NCBI RefSeq assembly: GCF_042180575.1 | Contig: NZ_CP170094.1 | Coordinates: 1,364,001-1,428,000 of the forward strand | Origin: Bernardetia sp042180575 | Lineage (GTDB): Bacteria > Bacteroidota > Bacteroidia > Cytophagales > Bernardetiaceae | DNA length: 64,000 nucleotides | Direction: 5' to 3' | In this document: piece after piece, positions 23,931 to 32,421 of the stretch | Layout of the letters: every line of letters begins with the position of its first letter | Numbering within the stretch: position 1 is the first letter of the stretch | Notes under the pieces: generated by a model | Told to the model about the DNA's origin: nothing | The model's input: the letters and a program-made list of their open reading frames with translations, nothing else | The model's database searches: none | Made by a program: the position numbers and the translations under genes

Positions 23931-24671
23931 TTACATTGAATATAGATAATCTAATTGTTTATCTTTTATTTTAAAATCATCTAAAGTTAAGAATTCTTCC
24001 CAAAACGGATTTTGAGGTAAAGCTGCTACACAAATTATAGGTTCTTTTTTGACAGGATGAATAAAATTAATTCTTCGTGCATGAAGATTTATGTTGCCTT
24101 CTTCGTTAGGTTTTTTGTAGCCATATTTTATATCGCCACGAATAGGACAACCGATTGCAGCGAGCTGAACACGAATTTGATGAGGTCTGCCAGTCAGAGG
24201 CGTAACTTCCAATAAATGAAACATATTTAGTTTTCCAACATATCTATATTTCAATTCTGCTCGTTGTGCTTTTCCTTGTGGCTCATCGTAGGCTTGTGTA
24301 GTGTTTGTTTTTGGGTCTTTTTCAAGATAATGAATGAGTTTGTCTTCTTTATTAGGAGGTCTGCGTTTTACAACAGCCCAATATACTTTATTGATTTCTC
24401 GGTCTCTAAAAAGTTTGGACATACGTTCCAGTCCTTTTGAGGTTTTGGCAAGTACTACTACGCCACTCACAGGACGGTCAAGACGATGTACCAAACCACA
24501 AAAAATATTCCCTGGTTTGTCGTATTTTACTTTAATATATTCTTTTGCAACATCTACTAATGAATCATCGCCTGTATGGTCGCCTTGTGAAAGCAATCCT
24601 GCTGCTTTATTGACGATAAGTAAATGATTATCTTCGTAGATAACTCGGAACGGTTTTTCTGTAATTGCCAT
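23931..24671 (-). CDS. RluA-family 23S/tRNA pseudouridine synthase
   Basis: 246 residues from the ATG at 24671 (MAITEKPFRVIYEDNHLLIV); a 12-residue extension upstream is open but does not match the family. The catalytic motif HRLDRPVSGVVVLAKTSKG carries the aspartate that attacks uridine. The second blocks EVTPLTGRPHQIRVQL and LHARRINFIHPV are typical of RluA/RluD-type enzymes. There is no S4 domain at the N-terminus, so it resembles the short RluA/RluC class. The target uridine cannot be told from sequence. Cytoplasmic, acting on RNA. Confidence 0.93.
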   Translation of the reverse strand: MAITEKPFRVIYEDNHLLIVNKAAGLLSQGDHTGDDSLVDVAKEYIKVKYDKPGNIFCGLVHRLDRPVSGVVVLAKTSKGLERMSKLFRDREINKVYWAVVKRRPPNKEDKLIHYLEKDPKTNTTQAYDEPQGKAQRAELKYRYVGKLNMFHLLEVTPLTGRPHQIRVQLAAIGCPIRGDIKYGYKKPNEEGNINLHARRINFIHPVKKEPIICVAALPQNPFWEEFLTLDDFKIKDKQLDYLYSM

Positions 24672-25058
24672 TTTACTCTGTTTCTTATTTAATATAAATT
24701 CACACAAAAATACAGATTATTTGTTTAAAAAAATGGATATACAAAAATTAGATTCTTTTAGTTTCTTCAAACAAAATAAAATCAGAGTAGTGCTTTTTTT
24801 AAAAAATTGAATATCAGCGACTTATGTTTTTCTTGTTTTTGCTTTAATAATAATGAATACGATTTACCATGAGCTAGAGTTCAAATATATATAAATCATT
24901 CATTACTATAAATAGATACTTAAAAACTGTTAGTGCAGCTATCTACAAAAAAAGCTGACAGAAGTGGTAATAGACTTCTGTCAGCTCTCATTTTGGCAAT
25001 ATTATGCAATTCATTGTTATTTAGTGTATCTATTCCTAAAATAGAATACTACATTTTT
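24672..25058. other. gene-free stretch of 387 bases
   Basis: AT-rich, with no credible reading frame. It holds a strong terminator for the upstream minus-strand gene at 24943-24986 and must contain the promoter of the RluA-coaD run. Nothing else is recognised. Confidence 0.6.
24943..24986 (-). terminator. rho-independent terminator after the DUF5367 gene
   Basis: AGCTGACAGAAGT at 24953-24965 pairs perfectly over 13 bases with ACTTCTGTCAGCT at 24974-24986, 8-base loop. On the minus strand the stem is followed by TTTTTTGTAG. It closes the 25059-27251 gene run. Confidence 0.92.
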
Positions 25059-25442
25059 TCAGCTTAATTTAATTTTTAGTTTCCAAAAAAAGTAAACTGT
25101 TGTGATATTTATTATGACAAGAAACCAAAGGAGAGGGAAGGAGTAGAAACTTTGATAACTTCCCCCTTTAGGTATTTCTACCAATGGAACAGTAATTAAG
25201 GCATCTAGAACTAAGGCTGTAAGTGCCATAATAATGCCTATGATCATTCCATTTTCTTTATTGCCATTCTTGTAGAAAACAGATGCTCCAAACATTGCAA
25301 AAGGCACTAGTAAAATGCCCACTATTAATGCTTGTAAATACAACGAATCTTGTATTGAAGGGATAAACTCTAGTAAGGCAAATGACAGAAGTATGAGTCC
25401 CCAAACCATGCCACCTATGAAAATTGCTCGTAAATATTTCAT
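25059..25442 (-). CDS. four-helix membrane protein, DUF5367-like
   Basis: 127 residues with four hydrophobic segments (about 5-25, 36-55, 66-86 and 102-121). GGSYQSFYSFPLLWF between helices 3 and 4 and the ALITVPLVEIP segment resemble the DUF5367 family of Bacteroidota. Function unknown. It starts 3 bases after the stop of the NmrA-like gene, so the two are translationally close, and it ends at the terminator at 24943-24986. Confidence 0.75.
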   Translation of the reverse strand: MKYLRAIFIGGMVWGLILLSFALLEFIPSIQDSLYLQALIVGILLVPFAMFGASVFYKNGNKENGMIIGIIMALTALVLDALITVPLVEIPKGGSYQSFYSFPLLWFLVIINITTVYFFWKLKIKLS

Positions 25443-25445
25443 TTT

Positions 25446-26294
25446 TTAATTTTTATTAGTTTGCATAGCTGGATTCCATATTCCTGTAGCTGCTGTTAAT
25501 TTCGCATATTCTGAAAAGTCGGTTGCTTTCCTACCTAGTACTTTTTCAATATCAGAAGATATTGTTGCATTTCGTCCATCTAATACTTGCTCAAAAAGAT
25601 AATTGACTAACCATATATGATCTTCAGGCAATTGAAAGCTCCTTAAAAGCTCTACGTTTTCTTCTAAAGTCAGAGGTTGAAACTGAATATTTCTGCCACA
25701 AGCACTTGATATTTCTGCTACAGCTTGGGGTATTGTTAGCAATCTTGGACCTGTCAATTCATAAATTTCTTCATTGTGCTTATCATCTATAATGGTTTGA
25801 ACTACTACATCAGCTATATCGTTGGCATCGGTAAAAGGTTCCAAGGCTTTGGCTCTAGGCAAAGCCACATGTCCTACAAGAATAGGGTCAAGAAATAGGC
25901 TTTCGCTAAAATTTTGGTTGAACCAGCTTGCCCGAACGATAGTCCATTTTGGAGCAATATCCATTACTGCCTTTTCGCATCGTTGTGCTTCTTTTTCGCC
26001 TCTTCCAGACAGCAAGACTATTTTTTCTACCCCATTCTCAACAGCAAGAGTTGTAAACTGTTTAATAATTTCTAAGGCAGAAGGAATAGCTAAATCTGGC
26101 TGAAAAGTGATATACACAATTTCCATCCCTTGTAATACAGCTAACCAAGTATCCTGATTTTCCCAATCAAAAGCTGGTGTCTCGCTTCGTGAGCCAATGC
26201 GAATATTTGTATAACCTAAGTTGCGTAATCGATCAACAACTCTGCTTCCTGTTTTTCCTTTTCCTCCAAGAACTAAAATTTTTCTTTGTATCAT
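25446..26294 (-). CDS. NmrA-like NAD(P)-binding protein
   Basis: 282 residues. The N-terminal ILVLGGKGKTGSRVVDRL is the Rossmann GxxGxxG loop of the atypical SDR/NmrA group, which includes redox sensors and quinone-linked reductases (QOR2-like). IVLLSGRGEKEAQ, IVRASWFNQNFSESLFL and YELTGPRLLTIPQAVAEIS match the family. There is no classical YxxxK pair at the usual place, as expected for atypical members. It sits in a minus-strand run with an AraC regulator (78 bases upstream) and DUF5367, a common arrangement for a regulator and its target operon. Cytoplasmic. Confidence 0.87.
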   Translation of the reverse strand: MIQRKILVLGGKGKTGSRVVDRLRNLGYTNIRIGSRSETPAFDWENQDTWLAVLQGMEIVYITFQPDLAIPSALEIIKQFTTLAVENGVEKIVLLSGRGEKEAQRCEKAVMDIAPKWTIVRASWFNQNFSESLFLDPILVGHVALPRAKALEPFTDANDIADVVVQTIIDDKHNEEIYELTGPRLLTIPQAVAEISSACGRNIQFQPLTLEENVELLRSFQLPEDHIWLVNYLFEQVLDGRNATISSDIEKVLGRKATDFSEYAKLTAATGIWNPAMQTNKN

Positions 26295-26372
26295 AATTAA
26301 ATTATTTTATTTGTGAATTAATGATAATACAAAGTTGGAAAAATTTCTTCTTTTACATTTGTTTCAAAAGCA

Positions 26373-27251
26373 TTATGATTTGTTTAAGAGGAACTGTTGT
26401 TTAATTTCATTAGGTCGAACTCCAAACTTCCCCAAAAAAGCATTGGAAAATGAACTCAAACTATCATACCCTACATACCAAGCCACTTCCTGAACACTTT
26501 GGTGATTAGTACTTAACATTTCATAGGCTTTATTCAAACGCTCTTCTTGCAAAAATTTAAAAACAGGTATGCCAAAAAGCTCTTTAAAATTTTTCTTTAG
26601 TTTATTATTATTCAGTCCAATAAGTTTTGATAATTCACTCAATGAGGGGGGGGTAGAAATGTTATTCTCCATAATTTCTTTAGCCATAAATAGTTTGCTT
26701 TTTTCTTCATTCGTTAACCTATCTTTCTTATCGGTAGCAAGAAATGCAAAAAAATGCGAAAGTAACTCATTCACTTGGCTTTTTAAAAACATTCGCCTTG
26801 TGCTTCCTTTATAGGTAGTAGTCATAATTTTATACACAGCATTTTGCATATAAGGGGTCATGTAAAATCTTGGTCCTTCTACAAAGTCTTCTTTTGGACT
26901 AATTAATTCTGGCAAAAAATCATTAAAAATTTTCTGTTCTTCTTTAGATAAGGTATTTAGGTTTTTTAATTTTGAAAAAACACTAATAGATTGGAGAGGT
27001 TTGTTTGGTTCTATTTTATGAGAGAATTCTACTCTAGTATTTCCAAAAAAAGAAATAGCAATACCTGTTGTGTTTGTTACTATTTTAGTTTGATTTTGAT
27101 GTTTTATTTCTAATTCTACATTGCCAGAGCTATAGAAAGCAAAACCTAGGGTCTCTCCCTCTATATCACACTTCTGAATGATAGTATTTTCGGCATTGGA
27201 TTGTTCTATTAAAACAATAAAATTATTTATTTCTATAATATCTGTTGTCAT
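26373..27251 (-). CDS. AraC-family transcriptional regulator
   Basis: 292 residues. The N-terminal part (FYSSGNVELEIKHQNQTKI) is a weakly conserved sensing domain as in PchR-type regulators. The C-terminal 100 residues carry two helix-turn-helix motifs: PPSLSELSKLIGLNNNKLKK and SVQEVAWYVGYDSLSSFSNAF, with GVRPNEIK closing the domain. It probably controls the NmrA-DUF5367 genes directly downstream. A run of eight C (minus strand; G at 26646-26653) encodes the start of the DNA-binding domain (NISTPPSLSE), so slippage there would abolish DNA binding. Confidence 0.9.
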   Translation of the reverse strand: MTTDIIEINNFIVLIEQSNAENTIIQKCDIEGETLGFAFYSSGNVELEIKHQNQTKIVTNTTGIAISFFGNTRVEFSHKIEPNKPLQSISVFSKLKNLNTLSKEEQKIFNDFLPELISPKEDFVEGPRFYMTPYMQNAVYKIMTTTYKGSTRRMFLKSQVNELLSHFFAFLATDKKDRLTNEEKSKLFMAKEIMENNISTPPSLSELSKLIGLNNNKLKKNFKELFGIPVFKFLQEERLNKAYEMLSTNHQSVQEVAWYVGYDSLSSFSNAFLGKFGVRPNEIKQQFLLNKS

Positions 27252-27416
27252 TATTAAGTAATTTAATTATTAATATTCACTATACTTAGGGGGCTATTTC
27301 GTAAGAAATTGGATAGTACTATTCAAAATCTCCTCTGTTGTTTCTCGTATAATTGCTCACACTCACTTTTAATAAGTGAGTTAATAAATAATTGTCTCAT
27401 TTGTAATATATTCTTC

Positions 27417-27971
27417 CTACTTCTCCTTCAATTCAATTTTAGAATTACTGTTTTCAAAAAGGTGTAAATAATCTTCTACTTTAAATATTCTACTATTGAA
27501 CCTAGAAGTTCTGTTTCTACCTTCTTGTTGTCTTGTGATACTTCTAGCAAAACGTCTTATTTCTTCTTTTGTAGTCAGAATAATCCCTGGAATAGGCGTA
27601 CTTTTTCCATTTTCATCTTTAGCCACCATTGTAAAATAAGAAGAATTACAATGTTTAGTTACTCCATTAATGACATTTTGAGAAACTACTTGCAGACCAA
27701 CCACCATAGAAGTCCGTCCAGTAAAATTAATAGAGGCTTTCAGAGTAACCAACTCGCCGACTTCTATTGGATGCAAAAAATCAACTCTATTTACAGAAGC
27801 AGTTACACAATAATTTTCGGAATGTTTGGAAGCACAAGCAAAAGCAATTTGATCCATCAAATTTAGAATATGACCTCCATGAATTTTCCCACTAAAATTA
27901 GAATGAGAAGGCAGCATTAATTGTGTAATCGTTACTTTAGAGTCTTTGATGTGTTTGAATTTTTTGTTCAT
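27417..27971 (-). CDS. acyl-CoA thioesterase (hotdog fold)
   Basis: 184 residues. The 4HBT hotdog domain shows MLPSHSNFSGKIHGGHILNLMDQIAFACASKHS, with the catalytic Asp in MDQIAF, then CVTASVNRVDFLHPIEVGELV. It matches YciA/BACH-type thioesterases that hydrolyse acyl-CoA to free acid and CoA. The C-terminal 50 residues are basic and extend past the hotdog core. Cytoplasmic. The neighbouring desaturases on the same strand suggest a link to fatty-acid handling, but a long palindromic element separates them. Confidence 0.92.
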   Translation of the reverse strand: MNKKFKHIKDSKVTITQLMLPSHSNFSGKIHGGHILNLMDQIAFACASKHSENYCVTASVNRVDFLHPIEVGELVTLKASINFTGRTSMVVGLQVVSQNVINGVTKHCNSSYFTMVAKDENGKSTPIPGIILTTKEEIRRFARSITRQQEGRNRTSRFNSRIFKVEDYLHLFENSNSKIELKEK

Positions 27972-28060
27972 GTGTTTTTTTGAGCTTTAAAATGTATTTG
28001 TGTAAATGTAAATAAAGTAAAATTTTGCTTAAATCTAAATACCAAATAAAAATTTTGACT

Positions 28061-28243
28061 TCTTATCAACATGAGTGACATTTTAAAAAAGGCAAATTTT
28101 TGCCAAATTTTATTCTGTGTAAATGTCTTTTTTCCATAAAGTAGGGTTTGCAAATCCTACTTTATGGAAAACAGCAAACTATTATTTTGTCAAAAATTGG
28201 TCAATTTACAGAATTTGAAAAATGTCACTCATGTTGTCTTATA
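28061..28243. repeat. 183-bp nested palindromic element
   Basis: CAACATGAGTGACATTTT at 28067-28084 is exactly inverted at 28219-28236. At the centre TTTTCCATAAAGTAGG at 28130-28145 is exactly inverted at 28156-28171. Both dyads share a centre near 28151, and the arms between them are partly complementary. It lies between two minus-strand genes. The form is that of a miniature inverted-repeat element or a large cruciform; no gene is in it. Confidence 0.85.
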
Positions 28244-28265
28244 AGATGTATTTTTATGATTCAAT

Positions 28266-29327
28266 TCATTTCCCTCTACTTTTCAATAACCTCAAATGCG
28301 AAATAATACCACCAAAATAACTCGTTTTGTTGGGATAAATTCCATTTTCTTCTAAGATTTTATACAAAATACGATTCAGTCTTGGATAATGAATGTGATG
28401 AATATTTGGAAAAAGATGATGAGCAATATGATTATTAAATCCTCCAAAAATAAAATTAGCAGGTTCACTAAAAGGGTGCATATCGTTTGAACTTTTGATT
28501 TGATTCATCAGCCAAGACGAATTTATAAAACCGTCTTTATCGGTTGTGGGATAATGTGTTGTTTCGACGTGATGCGTCATAAAAAATGTAAAAAGCAGAA
28601 AAAGCGACTGGCAACTGTGCATCAATAAAAATCCTGTAAAGACAAGTAGATAATTTTGCCCAGAAAAAGAAGAAAAAAGTAAGGGCAAAACTAAAATATA
28701 AGTCAGATAAAATACTTTTTGATACCAAAAAACAAAGTGATATGAAAAACCTTTGTTCCAATCCTTAGAAAAAAGAATCACAAAATCCTTTACAAAAATC
28801 CAAAAAAGGGAATATGTTGTGTAAGCAAAAGATGCATAAATATATTGAAAACGATGAAATGAATACCATTTACTTTCTGGAGTAACACGAATCAAACGAG
28901 AAATTTCTAAATCTGAATCATAGCCTTCTACATTTGGCGCAAAATGATGAGAATGAACATGACGTTTTTTCCAAGCTGCTGCATGTGCGCCTACAAGTGT
29001 GTAAATAGCCGTAAAACAGAAGTTATTCAGCTTTTTAGATTTAAAAACAGTATTGTGAGAAAAATCATGAGAGAAATTAAACGCAAAAAGTAGTGACACA
29101 AAACCAAAACTCACAAAGCAAATCAAAAATAGAATTGGATTTTGAACAATAAAAAGCAAACTATAAACGACAACCATCAAAGAAAAATAAACTAAAAATT
29201 TTATCACTAAAAAAACAGCAATTTTAGTTTTTTCAGATTTATCAAAGACTAATTCTTGATTGATTTTGGTGCAAATTTCTTTGAAAAGTTGATTGTCTTT
29301 TTCTACTTGAAGATGTTTTTGTTTCAT
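28266..29327 (-). CDS. membrane fatty acid desaturase, copy 1
   Basis: 353 residues. The three histidine boxes of the family are present: HDFSHN, HVHSHH and HIAHH, which bind the di-iron centre. Hydrophobic segments pair around them (about residues 45-95 and 185-240), placing the active site at the cytoplasmic face. The order and the FGGFNNHIAHHLFPNIHHIHYPRL block match acyl-lipid and linoleoyl-type front-end desaturases. A related gene of the same type lies directly upstream. It introduces double bonds into fatty acyl chains; the position is unknown. Confidence 0.93.
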   Translation of the reverse strand: MKQKHLQVEKDNQLFKEICTKINQELVFDKSEKTKIAVFLVIKFLVYFSLMVVVYSLLFIVQNPILFLICFVSFGFVSLLFAFNFSHDFSHNTVFKSKKLNNFCFTAIYTLVGAHAAAWKKRHVHSHHFAPNVEGYDSDLEISRLIRVTPESKWYSFHRFQYIYASFAYTTYSLFWIFVKDFVILFSKDWNKGFSYHFVFWYQKVFYLTYILVLPLLFSSFSGQNYLLVFTGFLLMHSCQSLFLLFTFFMTHHVETTHYPTTDKDGFINSSWLMNQIKSSNDMHPFSEPANFIFGGFNNHIAHHLFPNIHHIHYPRLNRILYKILEENGIYPNKTSYFGGIISHLRLLKSRGK

Positions 29328-29338
29328 AGTTTCAGAAT

Positions 29339-29415
29339 GTAGCCGATAGCTTCCAAGCTATCGTTTTAAAAACTCAATAAATTATTTTTCTGACAGCTTG
29401 GAAGCTATCAGCTAC
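29339..29415. repeat. inverted pair of GATAGCTTCCAAGCT hairpins
   Basis: Plus strand: GTAGC then CGATAGCTT-cc-AAGCTATCG (29344-29363, perfect). Minus strand: GTAGC then TGATAGCTTCCAAGCTGTCA (29415 down to 29391). The second copy lies inside the 3' end of the upstream desaturase gene and encodes its residues VADSFQAV. Confidence 0.8.
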
Positions 29416-30510
29416 TTTTATAAATTCAGTAGGAACGACATGTTTTTCCCTCCCCATTATTTTCAAAAAACGAAAGTGAGAAAGTAGAGATTTATGATAG
29501 GGCATTTCCATATAAGTTACGCCATGTTTTTTGGCTGTTTCTCTAAAAATAGGTAAGATTTTGAGGTAATGCACATGACAAACATGAGGTAAAAGGTGGT
29601 GCAAAGCGTGTGCATTAAATCCTCCTAATGTCCAGTTGAAAAAAGTACTTTCTGCATCATAATCTACCGAAGTACACATTTGCAGTTTTGCCCAGCTCAT
29701 ATTTACTTTTCCCTCTTTATCTGCCTTTGGATGCTGCACAAAATCAGAAAGGTGCGAAACTCCCAAAACACCAACAAACAAAATAGAAACCATAAAATGA
29801 TTGAATAAAAAAGCTAAAAGTACCGTTTGCCATCCAAAATCAAGCAAATAAATAGGAAGCACAATCATATAACCGATATAGAAAAACTTGTAAAAAATGA
29901 GTTTTACGACTTCAATTTTCGGAATTTCTACTTTTATGGTTCGGCTAGAAAGATTAAAAAGCATTAGCGATTCACGAAACAAAAACCAATTCAGAGAATA
30001 TAACAAGTACAAAAAAGGAGCATACAGAAATTGATATTTATGAAACCATTTCAATGGCTGTGTATCTGTCATTCTGAAAAGTGGATTGTGCAAAACATCA
30101 ATATCACTTCCTTCAATATTTGTATAAAGATGATGCGACTCATTATGATTCTTTCCCCACACATACGCATTATTTCCCTGCAAATTGAAACTCAAAGAAA
30201 ACAAAAAGTTATTCCAAAACTTACTTTTTACAGCTACATTGTGTGCTGCATCATGCGAAACATTAAAGGCTGTCAAAAGAACTGAAAGTCCCATAAGCAG
30301 ATAAAAAGCATAAAAAGAAAATTCTGTTTTGCTCGTTATCATCAAATAATAAAACAAAATATCTAATCCGAAATAGAGAAAAATCTTGAAAAGCATTGTT
30401 TTATTTCCTGTTTTTTCAATTTTGTTTTCAGAAAAATAGTCGTTTACTCTTTCGTTGAGTTCACGATAAAAGTCTGTGCCTTCGTCGGTGGCAAATTTTA
30501 GTTTTTTCAT
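29374..30510 (-). CDS. membrane fatty acid desaturase, copy 2
   Basis: 378 residues. The histidine boxes are HDAAHN, HNESHH and HALHH, and the LGGFNAHALHHLLPHVCHVHYLKI block closely parallels the downstream paralogue. Membrane segments lie at about 45-90 and 205-250. With the gene at 28266 it forms a tandem pair 46 bases apart on the same strand, so the two probably act on the same pool of acyl lipids, for example to keep membranes fluid in the cold. The last ten or so residues are read through a hairpin repeat. Confidence 0.93.
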   Translation of the reverse strand: MKKLKFATDEGTDFYRELNERVNDYFSENKIEKTGNKTMLFKIFLYFGLDILFYYLMITSKTEFSFYAFYLLMGLSVLLTAFNVSHDAAHNVAVKSKFWNNFLFSLSFNLQGNNAYVWGKNHNESHHLYTNIEGSDIDVLHNPLFRMTDTQPLKWFHKYQFLYAPFLYLLYSLNWFLFRESLMLFNLSSRTIKVEIPKIEVVKLIFYKFFYIGYMIVLPIYLLDFGWQTVLLAFLFNHFMVSILFVGVLGVSHLSDFVQHPKADKEGKVNMSWAKLQMCTSVDYDAESTFFNWTLGGFNAHALHHLLPHVCHVHYLKILPIFRETAKKHGVTYMEMPYHKSLLSHFRFLKIMGREKHVVPTEFIKVADSFQAVRKIIY

Positions 30511-30517
30511 AAGGAAT

Positions 30518-30640
30518 GTAGCACACTCTTTAGAGTATGTTGGCTATTATGGAGTGTAGAGTAAAATATAATTTTTGAAATACAAATACATTGCACTCTA
30601 AAGAGTACATTACTTTTTCGCATCCTAAAGGATACGCTAC
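30518..30640. repeat. cluster of three related GTAG-type hairpins
   Basis: Between two genes: GTAGC plus ACTCT-tt-AGAGT (30518-30540, plus strand); ACTCT-aa-AGAGT flanked by GTAAT (30588-30613, minus strand); GTAGC plus ATCCT-tt-AGGAT plus GCG (30619-30640, minus strand). The last one reaches the stop codon of the next gene. Its stem recurs at 57383-57407. Confidence 0.75.
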
Positions 30641-31137
30641 TTTTTCACTCGTGTAAATCTCAAAAAAGGCTGATTATTAAAATCTCCACCCACATACAAA
30701 AGGTCGTCAGCAGGAGTTTCTCCAATAGCAATAAAGACATTAAAACTTTCAGCATCGCCCAAAGGGTCGCCATTTCGTTCTCTAAACCAAAAAATATGAG
30801 GATTACCACTCAAAACAGTCAAGAGATAAGGTTTATTTTCTGTATAAGTTTTTGTTTCAGATTTGATAGTAATATAACCAGCCGAATAAATGGTTTTGTC
30901 TTTCAAAAAACCTTGATACTTTGTAGGGATTTGCTCTAGAATGGTACTATCTTTTTTGAAAATCATTGTGTAGCCTTCTTGACGAGAAAACCATTCGCCT
31001 TCCATAGCAGAAGAAACAACATTTTCTTTGTCATTTATATATTTTAGAGAAATTGAATCTTGTTGAGCAAGGCTGTTGAAAGAAATAAAGCTACACACTA
31101 AAAATAGTAAAGTAGCTTTTTGAAATAGATTTTGCAT
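30637..31137 (-). CDS. hypothetical exported protein
   Basis: 166 residues with a signal peptide ending FNSLAQQ near residue 25. The mature part begins with EGEWFSRQEGYTMIFKKDSTI, a lipocalin-like small beta domain of the kind common in Bacteroidota, followed by FWFRERNGDPLGDAESFNVFIAIGE. I cannot name a family. It would be periplasmic or outer-membrane facing. It stands alone between hairpin-rich spacers. Confidence 0.75.
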   Translation of the reverse strand: MQNLFQKATLLFLVCSFISFNSLAQQDSISLKYINDKENVVSSAMEGEWFSRQEGYTMIFKKDSTILEQIPTKYQGFLKDKTIYSAGYITIKSETKTYTENKPYLLTVLSGNPHIFWFRERNGDPLGDAESFNVFIAIGETPADDLLYVGGDFNNQPFLRFTRVKK

Positions 31138-31269
31138 TGCGTTTTGGTTTAAGTAGAAAAGAAATAATTTGTTCTACCGAAAAATACGCAAATAAAATAC
31201 AAGAGTTGGGGAAAATGAGGAAAGGAAGATTACTCTTATTTTGAAAACTGACTTTTTAAATGTGTGAGG

Positions 31270-31704
31270 TTAAAACTCCTGTGGAAGTTCTGCCAAGCCA
31301 TTAAAAATACGTTCCTTGAGTAGATTTATGATTCTTCTGTCTGTTCCTGTTCTGTTTTGTGCATACAGATTATATTCTTCCAAATCAAAATGTCCGATTA
31401 TCATTCCTAATAACTGACTTTTAAATTTTATATCTTTTTGAAAAACGATATCAATATATTCTCGCTGTTTGGTAGCCGAAAGTCTGAAATAGGTTCTTTC
31501 ACTTTCTTTTTTGCTACCTTTTTTTGATTCCTTTTCTGTGATATAATCCTTAAAAATAGCAAGTAAAATCTTATTTTGAAGTTTCAATATAGGACGCAAA
31601 GTAGCATTTTGAAAACGCTCTTCGCCACTCATTGTATCTACAATCAATGCAGCAGGAATCTGTGGGCGAATAGTTTTTTTTGGGGTAAGGTTTTGGTCTG
31701 ACAA
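31270..31704 (-). CDS. conserved-looking small cytoplasmic protein, unidentified
   Basis: 144 residues, no signal peptide or membrane segment. It has a basic middle (ESKKGSKKESERTYFRLSATKQREYIDIVFQ) and a C-terminal helix (RRIINLLKERIFNGLAEL). The reading frame is clean and its codon use matches its neighbours. I do not recognise the family. The flanks give no clue: an exported protein on one side and a GldL-related membrane protein on the other. Confidence 0.65.
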   Translation of the reverse strand: MSDQNLTPKKTIRPQIPAALIVDTMSGEERFQNATLRPILKLQNKILLAIFKDYITEKESKKGSKKESERTYFRLSATKQREYIDIVFQKDIKFKSQLLGMIIGHFDLEEYNLYAQNRTGTDRRIINLLKERIFNGLAELPQEF

Positions 31705-31773
31705 TTTTTTTGAGGGTTAATTATGATGAGTTTGTACTATTTTTGGACTAGATTACTGTTTACTGACAACTAC

Positions 31774-31905
31774 GGAAAACTTGAAAATAGGTGTATTTGT
31801 AGGGCAAAGACTTGCCTTTGACTTGTCAAGTAATTCAGAAAAAACGCAAATACAGTCAAAGGCAAGCCTTTAACCTACAAGGTAAATACTTTTCCGTAGT
31901 TATCA
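31774..31905. repeat. nested inverted repeat reaching into the 3' end of the next gene
   Basis: AACTACGGAAAA at 31778-31789 is exactly inverted at 31890-31901, and CTTGCCTTTGACT at 31811-31823 is exactly inverted at 31854-31866. Both arms also carry GTAGG before the inner stem. The right end abuts the stop codon of the gene at 31903. Confidence 0.85.
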
Positions 31906-32418
31906 ATGTTTAGTAATTTTTCTAGCTTTATATTCTTGTAGTAAATAAAATGTAAAAAGCACCCAAAAAAAGCCAAAAGAAATAGAATAATAATCCTTTG
32001 AAATCATTTTATTAAGAGCTAAAAAACTAATTATCCCTGCTGAAAAGAGCCAAAGAAATTTTAATATTGATAAAACTGAAAAATCATTCTTAGTAACAAA
32101 GCGAACTAAATAGGTAAAAGAAATTCCTAGTAGAGAAATCATCAGCATTATTCCTGCAAAAGGCCAGTGCATAATCTTGAAATTTACCCCTACAACTAAT
32201 AAAATAAGTAGAGCTTTTATGATTTGCCAGTAGAATGTATCTTTTGTAGTTCCATTCTTGAAGATTAAATAGATTCCCCACCATTGAGTAAGGATAAAGC
32301 CTCCTTGTATTAAGTACTCGCCTTGTTCACTTAGTTTTTCTGTAAAGGTCAGTCCTGCGCCGATAAGACCTACTATGAACGAAGCAACAATAAAAATATA
32401 AATAATTTTGTCTTTCAT
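31903..32418 (-). CDS. multi-helix membrane protein with GldL-like KIMHWP motif
   Basis: 171 residues with about six hydrophobic segments. GVNFKIMHWPFAGIMLMISLLG resembles the FKIMHWP region of the gliding and type IX motor protein GldL and of many small Bacteroidota membrane proteins. It lacks the long cytoplasmic tail of GldL, so it is a relative rather than GldL itself. It begins 3 bases after the MlaE-type permease stop, and the two are surely cotranscribed. Function unknown. Confidence 0.75.
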   Translation of the reverse strand: MKDKIIYIFIVASFIVGLIGAGLTFTEKLSEQGEYLIQGGFILTQWWGIYLIFKNGTTKDTFYWQIIKALLILLVVGVNFKIMHWPFAGIMLMISLLGISFTYLVRFVTKNDFSVLSILKFLWLFSAGIISFLALNKMISKDYYSISFGFFWVLFTFYLLQEYKARKITKH

Positions 32419-32421
32419 ATA

